35,950 nt of DNA from Gomphosphaeria aponina SAG 52.96 = DSM 107014 (GCA_016903655.1 JADQBC010000025.1:1-35950); one strand, 5' to 3'. Shown: positions 1 through 8,412, counted from the stretch's first letter. The notes: generated by a model not told the origin, from the sequence alone. Made by a program: numbers and translations.

Positions 1-306
1 TCTACTGCTTCACTCTCAATTTCTTCATTCAACAACGCTGCAAAATCATCAACAGGTTGTGACTCTTCTACTGCTTCACTCTCAATTTCTTCATTCAACA
101 ACGCTGCAAAATCATCAACAGGTTGTGACTCTTCTATTTGTTCAGGAATTAACTCCTCAAAACTCTCAGGTTGTGACTCTTCTATTTGTTCAGGAATTAA
201 CTCCTCAAAACTCTCAGGTTGTGACTCTTCTATTTGTTCAGGAATTAACTCCTCAAAACTCTCAGATATTTGTTCAGGAATTAACTCCTCAAAACTCTCA
301 GGTTGT
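1..306 (-). repeat. In-frame tandem repeats of 66 bp and 48 bp encoding acidic motifs
   Basis: Positions 1-60 and 61-126 are two copies of a 66-bp unit (22 residues, DDFAALLNEEIESEA core); the array continues beyond the left edge. Positions 127-174, 175-222, 223-264 and 265-306 are four copies of a 48-bp unit (16 residues, ESFEELIPEQI core); the last two are shortened by 6 bp, which keeps the frame. All length changes are multiples of three and the copies are nearly identical in DNA, so the array expanded recently under coding constraint. Confidence 0.9.
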
Positions 307-1001
307 GACTCTTCTACTAGATTGGCATTTTGTAATGCGTGAATTTGAGCTTGATAAGATTGCTCTAATTGCTGAATTTCTGACTGATGATTTTCTTGTA
401 ATTGCTGAATTTGAGCTTGATAAGATTGCTCTAATTGCTGAATTTCTAACTGATGAGTTTCTTGTAATTGCTGAATTTGAGCTTGATAAGATTGCTCTAC
501 CTGCTCCAATTGCTGAATTTGACCTTGATGCTCCTGAATTTGAGCTTGATAAGATTGCTCCAATTGCTGAAGTTGACCTTGATGCTCCTGAATTTGAGCG
601 TGATAAGATTGCTCTAACTGCTGAATTTGACCTTGATACTCCTGAAAGCGACTTTGATAAACTTCTTGAGCGTCTTCTAATTGCCCAATTCTACTTGTAT
701 ATTCCTGTATTTTAGTTTGATATTCATGGAGTTGATTTTGATGAGCTTGATCTAATTGCTGGAGTTCAACTGCCTTTTGTGCATTAACTTTTTCAATTTC
801 CCGTGTCAACTCATCTTGATGCTCTTTTTGCAAAGAAGTGATAGTTACTTGCATTCGTGATTGATGATCTTGCTCCGCTTGTTCAAGGAGTCTGTTTTTA
901 TCTTGTAACTGTTTTTCTTTGGCAGAAACCTGAGATTGCTGGAAAAGAAAGCCCCCAAGACCTCCTAAGATAAAACCTAAAATACCTATAAAAAACTCCA
1001 T
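1..1001 (-). CDS. Membrane-anchored coiled-coil protein with peptide repeats (3' end outside window)
   Basis: The frame is open from an ATG at 1001 to the left edge (at least 333 residues, no stop reached). The start has a strong ribosome binding site (GAGGAGG, 5 bases before ATG). Residues 2-22 form one glycine-rich membrane helix (MEFFIGILGFILGGLGGF). Residues about 23-230 are a Gln/Glu-rich coiled coil built from repeats of the type QLEQSYQAQIQ. Residues 231-290 carry four copies of ESFEELIPEQI, and from 291 on copies of DDFAALLNEEIESEA. The N-terminus resembles the next gene (1075-1368): both have the glycine-rich helix, then RLLE/RLLR and a SRMQVTITSLQK/SRLQATVTSLYK segment. A tandem duplication is inferred. 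The design suggests a membrane-tethered scaffold with multivalent acidic motifs. Function is unknown. A plus-strand open frame over the same DNA (59-715) is an antisense shadow of the repeats. Confidence 0.85.
   Translation of the reverse strand, partial: MEFFIGILGFILGGLGGFLFQQSQVSAKEKQLQDKNRLLEQAEQDHQSRMQVTITSLQKEHQDELTREIEKVNAQKAVELQQLDQAHQNQLHEYQTKIQEYTSRIGQLEDAQEVYQSRFQEYQGQIQQLEQSYHAQIQEHQGQLQQLEQSYQAQIQEHQGQIQQLEQVEQSYQAQIQQLQETHQLEIQQLEQSYQAQIQQLQENHQSEIQQLEQSYQAQIHALQNANLVEESQPESFEELIPEQISESFEELIPEQIEESQPESFEELIPEQIEESQPESFEELIPEQIEESQPVDDFAALLNEEIESEAVEESQPVDDFAALLNEEIESEAV
341..644 (-). repeat. In-frame coiled-coil repeats (66-bp and 54-bp units)
   Basis: Two near-identical 66-bp units (341-406 and 407-472) and a partial third are followed by 54-bp units of the same theme. 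Each encodes the heptad-like pattern QLEQSYQAQIQ. The period (22 or 18 residues) is consistent with an extended coiled-coil rod. Copies diverge more than those in the 1-306 array. Confidence 0.8.
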
Positions 1002-1074
1002 TTGTCCCTCCTCAAATTTATTTATGCTTAATTTAAACCCAGTTGCTCCAAAAAGATTTTAATGTTAAATTGAC

Positions 1075-1368
1075 TTAAGCAGAAAGTTGCCTCTCCAATT
1101 CATCAATTCTAGCTTGATATTTGCCTATGTCAGTTTGAAAACTTTGTCGCAACTCCTCGAGTGCAGTTTCCTTTTCTTCTTTATAATCCTTGTACAAAGA
1201 AGTAACAGTAGCCTGGAGTCGAGACTCGCAGTCTTGGTTTGCTTCCCGCAGAAGTCTTTCTACTTTTTGGAGCTCGTATTCTTTTTCTTGAAGTTTAGAT
1301 TTTTGAGAGAAAAAGCCTCCCATCCCGCCGATAATTAAACCAATGACACCACCCAAAACCCACTCCAC
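1075..1368 (-). CDS. Small membrane-anchored coiled-coil protein
   Basis: A 97-residue protein starts at GTG (1368) with an excellent ribosome binding site (TAGGAGG, 4-5 bases upstream). Residues 3-20 form a glycine-rich membrane helix (VLGGVIGLIIGGMGGFF). The rest is a charged, coiled-coil-prone segment ending in ARIDELERQLSA. It is a short paralog of the N-terminal part of the protein at 1-1001, which lies 73 bp downstream on the same strand, so the two were probably born by tandem duplication and are probably cotranscribed. It lacks the long repeat-rich tail. I do not recognise the family and cannot name a function. An antisense frame at 1087-1338 is a shadow. Confidence 0.75.
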   Translation of the reverse strand: MEWVLGGVIGLIIGGMGGFFSQKSKLQEKEYELQKVERLLREANQDCESRLQATVTSLYKDYKEEKETALEELRQSFQTDIGKYQARIDELERQLSA

Positions 1369-1380
1369 TTTTGCCTCCTA

Positions 1381-1436
1381 GTTAATAGTTAATAGTTAAT
1401 AGTTGATAGTTGATAGTTGATGGTTGATGGTTGATG
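1381..1436. repeat. Heptamer short tandem repeats (STRR type)
   Basis: Eight consecutive 7-bp units, GTTAATA x3, GTTGATA x2 and GTTGATG x3, lie between the glycosyltransferase gene and the ribosome binding site of the small coiled-coil gene. Such heptamer arrays are common between cyanobacterial genes. Related short runs occur here at 4827-4850, 10205-10250, 14186-14203 and 21861-21900. Confidence 0.85.
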
Positions 1437-1441
1437 CTCCC

Positions 1442-2410
1442 TTATTCATTATTGACCAGCTCATTGTAAGCGGCATAAACTCCCTGAACGTTATACCAAT
1501 TAAGAAAAATACGAGCAAGTTCTAGAGCAAGTTGGGACTTACCATGATTAATTAGCCATTGTAATAAAGGGGCCATTGTTTGCTCATTTAACCTGCCACC
1601 AAGAGAGAGAATACCCCAGAGAAGACGATGGAAGAAAGTCATTTGAATCATCATTTTTACATTCCTGGTCGGATGTTTTTGGTAAAAAAGAACACCCATC
1701 CGTCCTCGTTGGATTTCCTTATCAATGAGAGCAGGAATTTGGTCTAAACTAAAAGGAGGATGCCAGTGATAGCCCACAGCTTCAGGACATTTAATTAATT
1801 TTAGTCCCAGTTGCTGAAGACGGACACCAAGTTCTAAATCTTCCCAACCATAGAGTTGAAAGCGAGTGTCAAACAGACCCGCAGCATCCAACCATTTACG
1901 AGCGATCGCCACATTTCCCGTTGCAAAATAAGCAGCGGAGAAATCAGTAAGTTTATAGGGTTCAGAAGTAGGACTAGCAAAATTGCAAGTATTAATTACC
2001 CAACCATAGGTAAAGTGGCGATCGCTTTCCATCTTATTTTCCCCTGCAACCAGAGCATTCCCATGAGCTTGGAGAAAATGAGCCGTCACCACCAGATCAC
2101 TATCGATAAAAATAATATAATCCCCCTTTGCTTCTCTCACACCGTAATTACGAGCTGCAGCCGGGCCCAAATGAGCTTGGGAAAGCGATCGCACATGGGG
2201 AAACTCATCCTGATGTGTAGCCAACCATTGTAAAGTACCATCACTCGAACCATCATCCACAAGCACCACCTCATACCCAACCACCAAATCATCTGTGAAA
2301 TGCTGATTTTCCAAAGCTCTCAGACACTTTTCCAGAATCGGTTTACGGTTATAAGTAGGAATAATAACGCTAAAAAACACCTTTGACAACAAAGAATAAC
2401 CTATAGACAA
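1442..2410 (-). CDS. Family 2 glycosyltransferase
   Basis: The 322-residue protein has a GT-A glycosyltransferase fold: FFSVIIPTYNRKPILEKCLRALE near residues 12-34, the nucleotide-binding segment VVLVDDGSSDGT near 48-59, and the metal-binding DxD-type motif FIDSDLVV near residue 102. It lacks membrane helices and probably works at the inner face of the membrane, transferring a sugar to a polysaccharide, lipid or protein acceptor. The best-supported start is TTG at 2410, 7 bases after GAGGA; a GTG at 2380 directly before the conserved FFSVIIPTYN segment is the alternative. The donor and acceptor cannot be deduced. The polysaccharide-export genes at 4845-8236 make an envelope-glycan role plausible, though cruP and psbV lie between. 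Confidence 0.9.
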   Translation of the reverse strand: MSIGYSLLSKVFFSVIIPTYNRKPILEKCLRALENQHFTDDLVVGYEVVLVDDGSSDGTLQWLATHQDEFPHVRSLSQAHLGPAAARNYGVREAKGDYIIFIDSDLVVTAHFLQAHGNALVAGENKMESDRHFTYGWVINTCNFASPTSEPYKLTDFSAAYFATGNVAIARKWLDAAGLFDTRFQLYGWEDLELGVRLQQLGLKLIKCPEAVGYHWHPPFSLDQIPALIDKEIQRGRMGVLFYQKHPTRNVKMMIQMTFFHRLLWGILSLGGRLNEQTMAPLLQWLINHGKSQLALELARIFLNWYNVQGVYAAYNELVNNE

Positions 2411-2606
2411 AAACCTGTCCTCATTAATTTAGCAATTAGTGGATTTTTTGGAGTAACTGGCGCACCATTTCCCCATCAGGAGCATGAGGATATTCTAATT
2501 GAGCACTCATAGAGAGCCGCTTTAGGCAGATTAATTTGCTTAACTGGTTTTTTTACTGCCTGAAAAAAATTCTGCCTCGGGAAATTCATAACAATACAAC
2601 CCCATT

Positions 2607-4151
2607 TTAAGATCCATGATAATCACCACCAGAGCCATATTTCCAAGCATCCAGCCAGCGGTGGTAGTAATATTGCTGCGCTGGGGACAACTTCTCAACT
2701 AAAGGAGAGAGTAATTTCCCCAAAGGATACAAACCACTATAAAGCCCCAGGTTAAAATAATGAATCAGCCAATCTGCCAACAGGGGCACTCCTACTTGGG
2801 GAATAATTGGTAATACTAAGCCTGGTTTTACCAAAGGAAGGGTTTTAGAGAGTGCAGGAAATTGGATCACATCTTGCAAAAATGGTTGAAGAACATCATC
2901 TCCTAATTGCTCCATCACAGCAAACACCCCACTCATTAAATCATTAATTTGATTAGGAGATATTTGTTGTTCAACCCTCACACTCATTGTCCGTTGAAAT
3001 AGCCAAGTAACAGAAATATTTGGTTGATAGGGTTGAAGTAATGATAAAGCTTCATGGGAAAGAAGATCAACTTTTAAAGCTTCATCAATACCCAAAGTCA
3101 GACGTTGTAAATGGCGTACCATTGCACCAAAACCACCAAAACTAACAGGGGACTGTCCCCCACAACTATCCCCTACTTGCAGCACCCGATCTAAAGAAAG
3201 TCGGAGAGGACTTTGACGATAAGAAGGAAAAAAGCCAAACAAAAAACGCTCAAATTTGAGTTGAGCCAATTCTACTTTTTGATACTCTGGTAAAAGCCGT
3301 AAATATTCTGCCAGCAAAAATTCTAAACTGGGACGCGACTGATGAGCATCTAAATAAGTAAACAGATAAGTTGTTCTGCCATCCCTTGCAGGAAAAGCTT
3401 CCCAGAAATATTGACACTGATTTTGAATGGGAGTAAAAGAAACAATTAAGTCACCAGTGTCATTGAATTGATAACCTTGAGCACAACTGCCAACCACTAA
3501 ACAAACTCCTTCTGGTTTTCCCCCCTTTCTTGCTTGTTGAGTAAGGGGAGAAAAGTTACCCATTGCATCAATAAATAAACGGGCATTTAACTTATTTTTT
3601 CCTGCTTGTACACAGACACCATTGGGATGAAGATAAGTAGTATTAAAGGGAGTTTTTTCTAAGAGTTTTCCCCCAGCTTCTAGGAATTTCTTTTTGAGAG
3701 TAGCTAATAAAAAAACAGGGTCAACCCCAATGTTCAGCACATCTTTAACCCAGATTTCTTGACCTTGGTAAAAGCTAACACGAGCGGGGTTATATTCAGT
3801 AGCGATCGCCTGAGCCAATTCTTCTTCTGTTAATAAATCTAAATCCAAAAACACCTTTAATTCCTGACGGGAAATATTCCATTCCTGCTCTCTTCCCCGT
3901 AAAATTCCCCTTTCGAGCAAAGCTACTTTAATACCGCGCCTTTGTAAAGCCGCACCAATTAAAATACCTAAAGTACCGCCACTAATTACCACATCCCATT
4001 CTAAGTCTGTTAAAATTTCTTTACATTCCTTGACAACAGATTCCCCTTGTGTTTTGCCTAGTCGAAGATCCTGCCAGAGTTGGTCAGCACGGCGGAGTCC
4101 AGAGAGGACATCCTGAGGCATTTGGGAGAGAATTTGGGTGATTAAGTTCAT
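2607..4151 (-). CDS. cruP: CruP-type lycopene cyclase-like FAD oxidoreductase
   Basis: The 514-residue flavoprotein has an N-terminal Rossmann FAD site at residues 53-82 (WDVVISGGTLGILIG, with the acidic ribose binder in LLERG). It carries stretches I recognise from the CruP family: EWNISRQELKVFL, ATEYNPARVSF, NQCQYFWEAFPARDGRTTYLF, and the second FAD-contact region VLQVGDSCGGQSPVSFGGFGA. CruA and CruP are the cyanobacterial lycopene cyclase family. CruP is the paralog kept in plants, where a role against oxidative damage and carotenoid epoxides has been proposed; its cyclase activity is weak or debated. It starts at ATG 4151 and is divergent from psbV across about 120 bp, so the two may share a regulatory region. 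Confidence 0.88.
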   Translation of the reverse strand: MNLITQILSQMPQDVLSGLRRADQLWQDLRLGKTQGESVVKECKEILTDLEWDVVISGGTLGILIGAALQRRGIKVALLERGILRGREQEWNISRQELKVFLDLDLLTEEELAQAIATEYNPARVSFYQGQEIWVKDVLNIGVDPVFLLATLKKKFLEAGGKLLEKTPFNTTYLHPNGVCVQAGKNKLNARLFIDAMGNFSPLTQQARKGGKPEGVCLVVGSCAQGYQFNDTGDLIVSFTPIQNQCQYFWEAFPARDGRTTYLFTYLDAHQSRPSLEFLLAEYLRLLPEYQKVELAQLKFERFLFGFFPSYRQSPLRLSLDRVLQVGDSCGGQSPVSFGGFGAMVRHLQRLTLGIDEALKVDLLSHEALSLLQPYQPNISVTWLFQRTMSVRVEQQISPNQINDLMSGVFAVMEQLGDDVLQPFLQDVIQFPALSKTLPLVKPGLVLPIIPQVGVPLLADWLIHYFNLGLYSGLYPLGKLLSPLVEKLSPAQQYYYHRWLDAWKYGSGGDYHGS

Positions 4152-4273
4152 AAAACTTTACATTTCTATACTAAATCAGATTTTCTTTAAAACTACTTGG
4201 TGGAAAAATGTCAGTTGAATGGCATGATCATTACTGTGTTGATAGTTACCATAAACCAAATTTGAGAAGAAAG

Positions 4274-4765
4274 ATGCTAAAACGATTAATCTGGGTGGTT
4301 GTGGCGGCGGTATTTTTTGCCTTCCAACTAAACATCAGTAGTGTAGGGGCCCTGGAACTAAACGAGGGAGCGCGTACTGTCCAATTAAATGGGGGAGGTG
4401 AAGAGGTTATTGTCAGTTTGCAAGACGTGAAAGAAGGCCAACGCCTGTTCGTCAATGCTTGTTCTTACTGCCATAACGGTGGGAGAACAAAAACTAACCC
4501 CAACGTAACATTAGGTTTAGCGGATCTCGCTGGAGCAGAACCCCCCAGGGATAATATCGTGGCGATTGTGGATTACTTGAAAAATCCCAAAACCTACGAT
4601 GGGGAAGACGATATCAGTTTATTCCACCCTAACACCACCAGGTCTGATCTGTACTCTGAAATGAGAAACCTCACTGATGATGACCTCGAAGCGCTTGCTG
4701 GTTATATTCTGGTTCAGTCCAATGTTCGTGGTATTACTTGGGGTAAGGGTAAGGAATTAAACTAA
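4274..4765 (+). CDS. psbV: Photosystem II cytochrome c-550 (PsbV), divergent C-terminus
   Basis: This is the extrinsic c-type cytochrome on the lumenal side of photosystem II, which stabilises the oxygen-evolving Mn4CaO5 cluster. The ATG at 4274 gives a 26-residue signal peptide (MLKRLIWVVVAAVFFAF, cleaved after SSVGA) and a 137-residue mature protein, the normal size. Heme attachment is CSYCH (C63, C66, H67); the sixth ligand is H118 in SLFHPN. In mature numbering these are H41 and H92, as in known PsbV, so this is not the PsbV2 paralog. LGLADLAGAEPPRDN and NPKTYDGEDD are also typical. The usual aromatic C-terminus (GGTIYF or GGGKIYY) is replaced by WGKGKELN. An ATG at 4208 would extend the frame but spoil the signal peptide. 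A terminator follows. Confidence 0.93.
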   Translation: MLKRLIWVVVAAVFFAFQLNISSVGALELNEGARTVQLNGGGEEVIVSLQDVKEGQRLFVNACSYCHNGGRTKTNPNVTLGLADLAGAEPPRDNIVAIVDYLKNPKTYDGEDDISLFHPNTTRSDLYSEMRNLTDDDLEALAGYILVQSNVRGITWGKGKELN

Positions 4766-4791
4766 ATTCTTTGTCTTTTCATCTTTTCTTT

Positions 4792-4822
4792 GGGATTGGG
4801 TTTTTCTTCCCAGTCCCTCTTT
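4792..4822 (+). terminator. Rho-independent terminator of psbV
   Basis: The stem GGGATTGGG (4792-4800) pairs with CCCAGTCCC (4809-4817) with one G-U pair and an 8-base loop, then TCTTT. It lies 26 bases after the psbV stop codon. Confidence 0.7.
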
Positions 4823-4844
4823 GGCAGTTATCAGTTATCAGTTT

Positions 4845-7001
4845 TCAATGACCAATGACCTCTTCGGTATCATCTGTTTCAATCTCAGCTTCAATATAAT
4901 TTATAGGCAATTCTGGGGGAGGAGCTAGGTTTTCCACTCCATTGATAGTAGCGCCTAACAGAGATAGGTCTGTATCAATAAACTCATCAATAGTTTCAGT
5001 TAACATACTGCGGCGAGTTGTTCCAGGCCTGGTCACCAGTACAATCCCATCAGTTAAAGATTCTAGTAACAAAGCATCATTACAGCGCAATAATGAAGGC
5101 GTGTCAACTATAACCAGATCAAAGCGTCCCCGTGCATCTTTAAGCAGTAACTGTAATTCGTCCGACTCAATTACCGCAGTAGCATTAGGAAGAGGGCCAG
5201 GACTAGGCAGAAGATATAAATTTTCAATTTCTGGAACTAAGGCAATACAGTTACCACTAGCATAGTAACTTAAAGGTTCAATTTTCCCCTGTTCATCAGG
5301 AATGGCATTTAACCATTGAGCAGCACTGGGCGATCGCAGGTCGGCTTCTACCAACAGAGTGCGTTTCCCTGCCAAAGCACTAGCAATGGCTAAATTGTAA
5401 GCACTCACACTCTTCCCTTCATGGTTATTAATACTGGTAATTAAAATCACCTTAGCAGGCTCGGAACCAAAGCGACGGAGATTACTGCGGAAGCGCTCAT
5501 AGAAAGGCAGATAGGTGGATTCTTCATCGAGGAAAACTGGGATCCGCTTACCATGGCGATCAAAACTCATTACCCAAGGTAACTGGCCTAAGAGAGGTAC
5601 ATCTCGCCCTGTAAGCGCTTCTCGTAACTCCCCTGGCGTATGCAAACGATCATCTAAAGTTGCTAACAAGAAAATTACTCCTGTAGCTGCAAAGAAAGCG
5701 ATCGCCCCCCCTGCAAGAATAATCAAAATTGGACCAGGGCCCAATTCTTCCTCTTGAAGTGGCACAAAAGGTGCTTGCAAAATAGTTAAACTTCCTGTAG
5801 TTTCTGCTTCTGCTGCCCGTGCATCAACTAATGCTGCCAAAATAGTTTGATAGAGAATTCTTTGACTCTGAACTGCTTGAGTCAACCTTGCTTGTTCCAT
5901 TTGTCGCTCAGGAAACTGCTCATACTGTCGCCGTAATTCTAACTCATTTGCTTTAATAGATTCCAGTTGTCGCAAAAAAGCATCTCGTTGACTTTGTAAA
6001 GCTACCAACCTATTTGCCAATTCTTGTCGAGCAGGATCTAAGCTACTATTTTTGCGGATCTCTTCGGGGGAAGGGTTCAACAAATTCCCATTAGTTATCA
6101 ACTCCTGGGCTCGCTGTTGTAAGAGATTTTCGTTAGCTTGTTTCTGCTTTTCCAACTCAACAATGGTGGGATGTGCCTGACGTAAATCTGGCCGTAAAAC
6201 CTCTAACTGTATTTCTAGGTTCATAATTTGGGCGCGGAGGTTAGCAATAATGGGGTCAGCACTCAGGGCGGAGGAGGTATAAGCTGCTTCAGGAGTCAAA
6301 CCTAACTGATTTTGTAAAGTGGCAATTTCTCCCTCAATTCCTTCTAAGATTACTAATAAATTGCGTTGCTCTTGTTGACTATTAGTTATGCCTGTAAATA
6401 AACTGCCATCCTGAATTGCTAATAAAGCTGCTCCTTCCCCAGTGATATAGCCATAGAAGGCATTTTCTGCCACCTTCAACTCCTGCTGCACATAATTCAT
6501 TCGTTCTTCGAGAGAAATAATTCTTTGTCTTAATTGGGCGGTATTGAGCAAACGACTTTGCTCCACCATTTCATCCATAAATGCTTGGAGAATTAATTTA
6601 GCAATTGCTTCTTTATTATCTTCATATCCTATTGTAATTATTGGAGGTTCATCTATTTCTGGAAATCTAATTTGTAGCTTTTCATCGAGAATTTCCTGCA
6701 TTTCTTGGCTACTCAATTGCATTTTTTTTGCCACTGCTTCGAGTACCCTAGGGGCTAATAACATTCCCGTGTTAATTATTCTGCCCTGTTGCTGAAGTTG
6801 TTCTCCAGTACTGGTAAAAATCGGAGGAGAACTGTTGAGAGACAACTGTCCCACGGCGCGATAAGTCGGTTTTTCTGAAGCTGGTGGTGGCTGAAGAGCA
6901 AGAACAAATGATGCTCCCCAAATGAAAGCAAAGATAAAAAATCCGAGTAATTTATGTTCATCAAAAGCAATCAAAAAACGCTTAACAATTGGTGGGGTCA
7001 T
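4845..7001 (-). CDS. Wzc-like polysaccharide chain-length determinant / BY-kinase-like ATPase
   Basis: The roughly 718-residue inner-membrane protein has the PCP-2a layout. A first membrane helix (LLGFFIFAFIWGASFVLAL) is followed by a large periplasmic region with long coiled coils (about residues 140-400), a second helix (ILIILAGGAIAFFAATGVIFLL) and a cytoplasmic P-loop ATPase. ATPase motifs are Walker A (SINNHEGKS), Walker A' (LLVEADLRSP) and Walker B (DLVIVDTPSL). Such proteins control chain length and export with a Wza-type partner, here encoded 77 bp upstream. The usual C-terminal tyrosine cluster of autophosphorylating kinases is missing; only one Tyr lies near the end (INYIEAE), so tyrosine-kinase activity is doubtful. 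The start is ATG 7001; a TTG three codons earlier is less likely. The last codons run into heptamer-repeat DNA. Confidence 0.9.
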   Translation of the reverse strand: MTPPIVKRFLIAFDEHKLLGFFIFAFIWGASFVLALQPPPASEKPTYRAVGQLSLNSSPPIFTSTGEQLQQQGRIINTGMLLAPRVLEAVAKKMQLSSQEMQEILDEKLQIRFPEIDEPPIITIGYEDNKEAIAKLILQAFMDEMVEQSRLLNTAQLRQRIISLEERMNYVQQELKVAENAFYGYITGEGAALLAIQDGSLFTGITNSQQEQRNLLVILEGIEGEIATLQNQLGLTPEAAYTSSALSADPIIANLRAQIMNLEIQLEVLRPDLRQAHPTIVELEKQKQANENLLQQRAQELITNGNLLNPSPEEIRKNSSLDPARQELANRLVALQSQRDAFLRQLESIKANELELRRQYEQFPERQMEQARLTQAVQSQRILYQTILAALVDARAAEAETTGSLTILQAPFVPLQEEELGPGPILIILAGGAIAFFAATGVIFLLATLDDRLHTPGELREALTGRDVPLLGQLPWVMSFDRHGKRIPVFLDEESTYLPFYERFRSNLRRFGSEPAKVILITSINNHEGKSVSAYNLAIASALAGKRTLLVEADLRSPSAAQWLNAIPDEQGKIEPLSYYASGNCIALVPEIENLYLLPSPGPLPNATAVIESDELQLLLKDARGRFDLVIVDTPSLLRCNDALLLESLTDGIVLVTRPGTTRRSMLTETIDEFIDTDLSLLGATINGVENLAPPPELPINYIEAEIETDDTEEVIGH

Positions 7002-7078
7002 GGCTATCAAACCAAATTTGAAGCTATTATTATTTTAACAGGCGATTAACAGGGGATTTTTTTGAGATTGCGTAAATT

Positions 7079-8236
7079 TTATCTAAAAAGGCGGTCAAAA
7101 AAAGTCCCAAAGCTAAAAACATCTCGAATCGGTTGGGTTAGAACGTTGAAAGCTGAGAATATTTCTCCCAGTAATGTGCGACTTACTACAATCACATCTC
7201 CATCTTTCAGGGGGACATTTTGAGAAATATCACCATCTTGAATAGCCGCTACGGGGTTGAGACTTTGGGTAACAACTCTACCGAGTTCGGGGTCAAAGCG
7301 AATGAGAGCAACTTCATCGTAGTTAATGCGCAAATCGTCTCCCACAGGGAGGGCTGCGACTACATCGAGAAAGGTACTACCATTGGGTAAGGTTATATTC
7401 CGCAAAGCTCCCCCAGAAGGGATGGTGGGGGCGAGCAGTCTCACTGTAATAATTTGCTGGGGCAGTGTGGTACGGGAAATTAACCGCCGATCATAATCGC
7501 GATCGCTTCCTATTTCGAGTCGGGAAATAATTATTGTATCTCCTCCTTGTAACATGACTTGCGGCTCTGCTTTCCCTGTGATTAAGGGAGTGTACAAGTC
7601 AACAGTTTCTTCAATTACTGTGCCATCACTTAGTTGGCGACGCAGGAGAATTGACCGTAGGTCAGCATCTACCGTGCTACCCCCAGCTGAGAATAAAACA
7701 GATGAGAGCTGTGTTCCTGGAGCTAGGGTATAATAGCCAGGTCTGACTACTTCTCCGAGGACTGTTAGCTGAACTGGACGCTGACCTGCGAGCACCGCAG
7801 TTATCTGCGGTGGATTTTGCAGATAAGTACGACTGAGTTCATAGCTAATTTTCGTTTCTACTTCTTCAAGAGTTAGCCCCACTAATGGTAATCTCCCCAA
7901 AATTGGCACTACCACATTTCCTGCTGAATCAATGGCCCCAACAAAATTAAACTCTGGATGTTGTTGCACTAAGACGCTGATAGCATCTCCAATGTCAAGG
8001 CGATAAGCACTAAACTGGCTAGATGATCGCCCTTCAATGGGATTTGGGGAAGACTCCCTCGGCGGTGGTGCAATGATGCCAAAGGTTCGCGGTGGGGGCG
8101 AAGTTGGTAAGATTACTGGTTTCCTGGGTTTAGGCAAGGAAATAGAAGTTTGAGCTACACCGCAATCAGTAAACAGGCAAATGGATAGAATATAAACTAC
8201 AACCTGAATGCTAAGTGGTTGAGCAATGGGATTCAT
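7079..8236 (-). CDS. Wza-like polysaccharide export protein (PES/SLBB domains)
   Basis: From ATG 8236 the protein has about 385 residues. It starts with a signal peptide (MNPIAQPLSIQVVVYILSI, likely cleaved after GVAQ) without a lipobox, unlike E. coli Wza. A Pro-rich linker follows, then the polysaccharide export domain (YRLDIGDAISVLV to TAVLAGQRPVQLTVLGEV) and SLBB repeats (RPGYYTLAPGTQLSSVLFSAGG; ITLPNGSTFLDVVAALP). It should form the periplasmic or outer-membrane channel that works with the Wzc-like protein downstream. The frame can be extended to ATG 8308, but those codons lie in and next to a MITE-like insertion with its inverted repeat at 8301-8313, and the extension would bury the signal peptide, so 8236 is preferred. 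Confidence 0.88.
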   Translation of the reverse strand: MNPIAQPLSIQVVVYILSICLFTDCGVAQTSISLPKPRKPVILPTSPPPRTFGIIAPPPRESSPNPIEGRSSSQFSAYRLDIGDAISVLVQQHPEFNFVGAIDSAGNVVVPILGRLPLVGLTLEEVETKISYELSRTYLQNPPQITAVLAGQRPVQLTVLGEVVRPGYYTLAPGTQLSSVLFSAGGSTVDADLRSILLRRQLSDGTVIEETVDLYTPLITGKAEPQVMLQGGDTIIISRLEIGSDRDYDRRLISRTTLPQQIITVRLLAPTIPSGGALRNITLPNGSTFLDVVAALPVGDDLRINYDEVALIRFDPELGRVVTQSLNPVAAIQDGDISQNVPLKDGDVIVVSRTLLGEIFSAFNVLTQPIRDVFSFGTFFDRLFR

Positions 8237-8300
8237 GGTCGCTGGGTAATCGTTGTATTTGTTAATATACTTGATCTGGTTAAGATTTGAGTTTTTTGCA

Positions 8301-8411
8301 TTAGACATCTCCAATTATTAGGGTTGAGAAGGGCTTTAGCCCTTACTACGATGGCCGCAGGCCTTGCCCCTTGGGCAAGCGAGTTTAATTTTATTTTCTG
8401 GAGATGTCTAA
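8301..8411. mobile_element. MITE-like element with 13-bp perfect terminal inverted repeats
   Basis: TTAGACATCTCCA (8301-8313) and TGGAGATGTCTAA (8399-8411) are exact reverse complements. If the outer TA on each side is the target duplication, the ends read GACATCTCCA, which resembles IS630/Tc1-mariner termini in cyanobacteria (recalled, not searched). The 85-bp interior has no coding capacity but three short hairpins: AAGGGC/GCCCTT, GGCC/GGCC and CTTGCCC/GGGCAAG. It sits 65 bp upstream of the export-protein start and may affect its expression. Confidence 0.65.
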
Positions 8412-8412
8412 T

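Noticed and set aside
127-306. CRISPR-like regular repeats
   Set aside because: Units are directly adjacent without spacers, lengths are multiples of three, and they are coding on the minus strand.
59-715. Plus-strand open frame of 218 codons with repeats
   Set aside because: It is the antisense of the in-frame repeats of the minus-strand gene at 1-1001, which has a strong ribosome binding site, a membrane helix and a related neighbour.
2436-2510. 24-codon minus-strand frame between cruP and the glycosyltransferase, preceded by another short frame in a different register
   Set aside because: No family recognised. It might be a decayed gene, but the evidence is only weak frame continuity.
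4274-4765. PsbV2 or other low-potential cytochrome paralog
   Set aside because: His41 and His92 heme ligands, mature length and the LGLADLAGAEP segment fit PsbV itself.
5515-5757. Plus-strand frame inside the Wzc-like gene, and similar frames at 4942-5265 and 6544-6795
   Set aside because: They are antisense shadows of a clear long gene with defined motifs.
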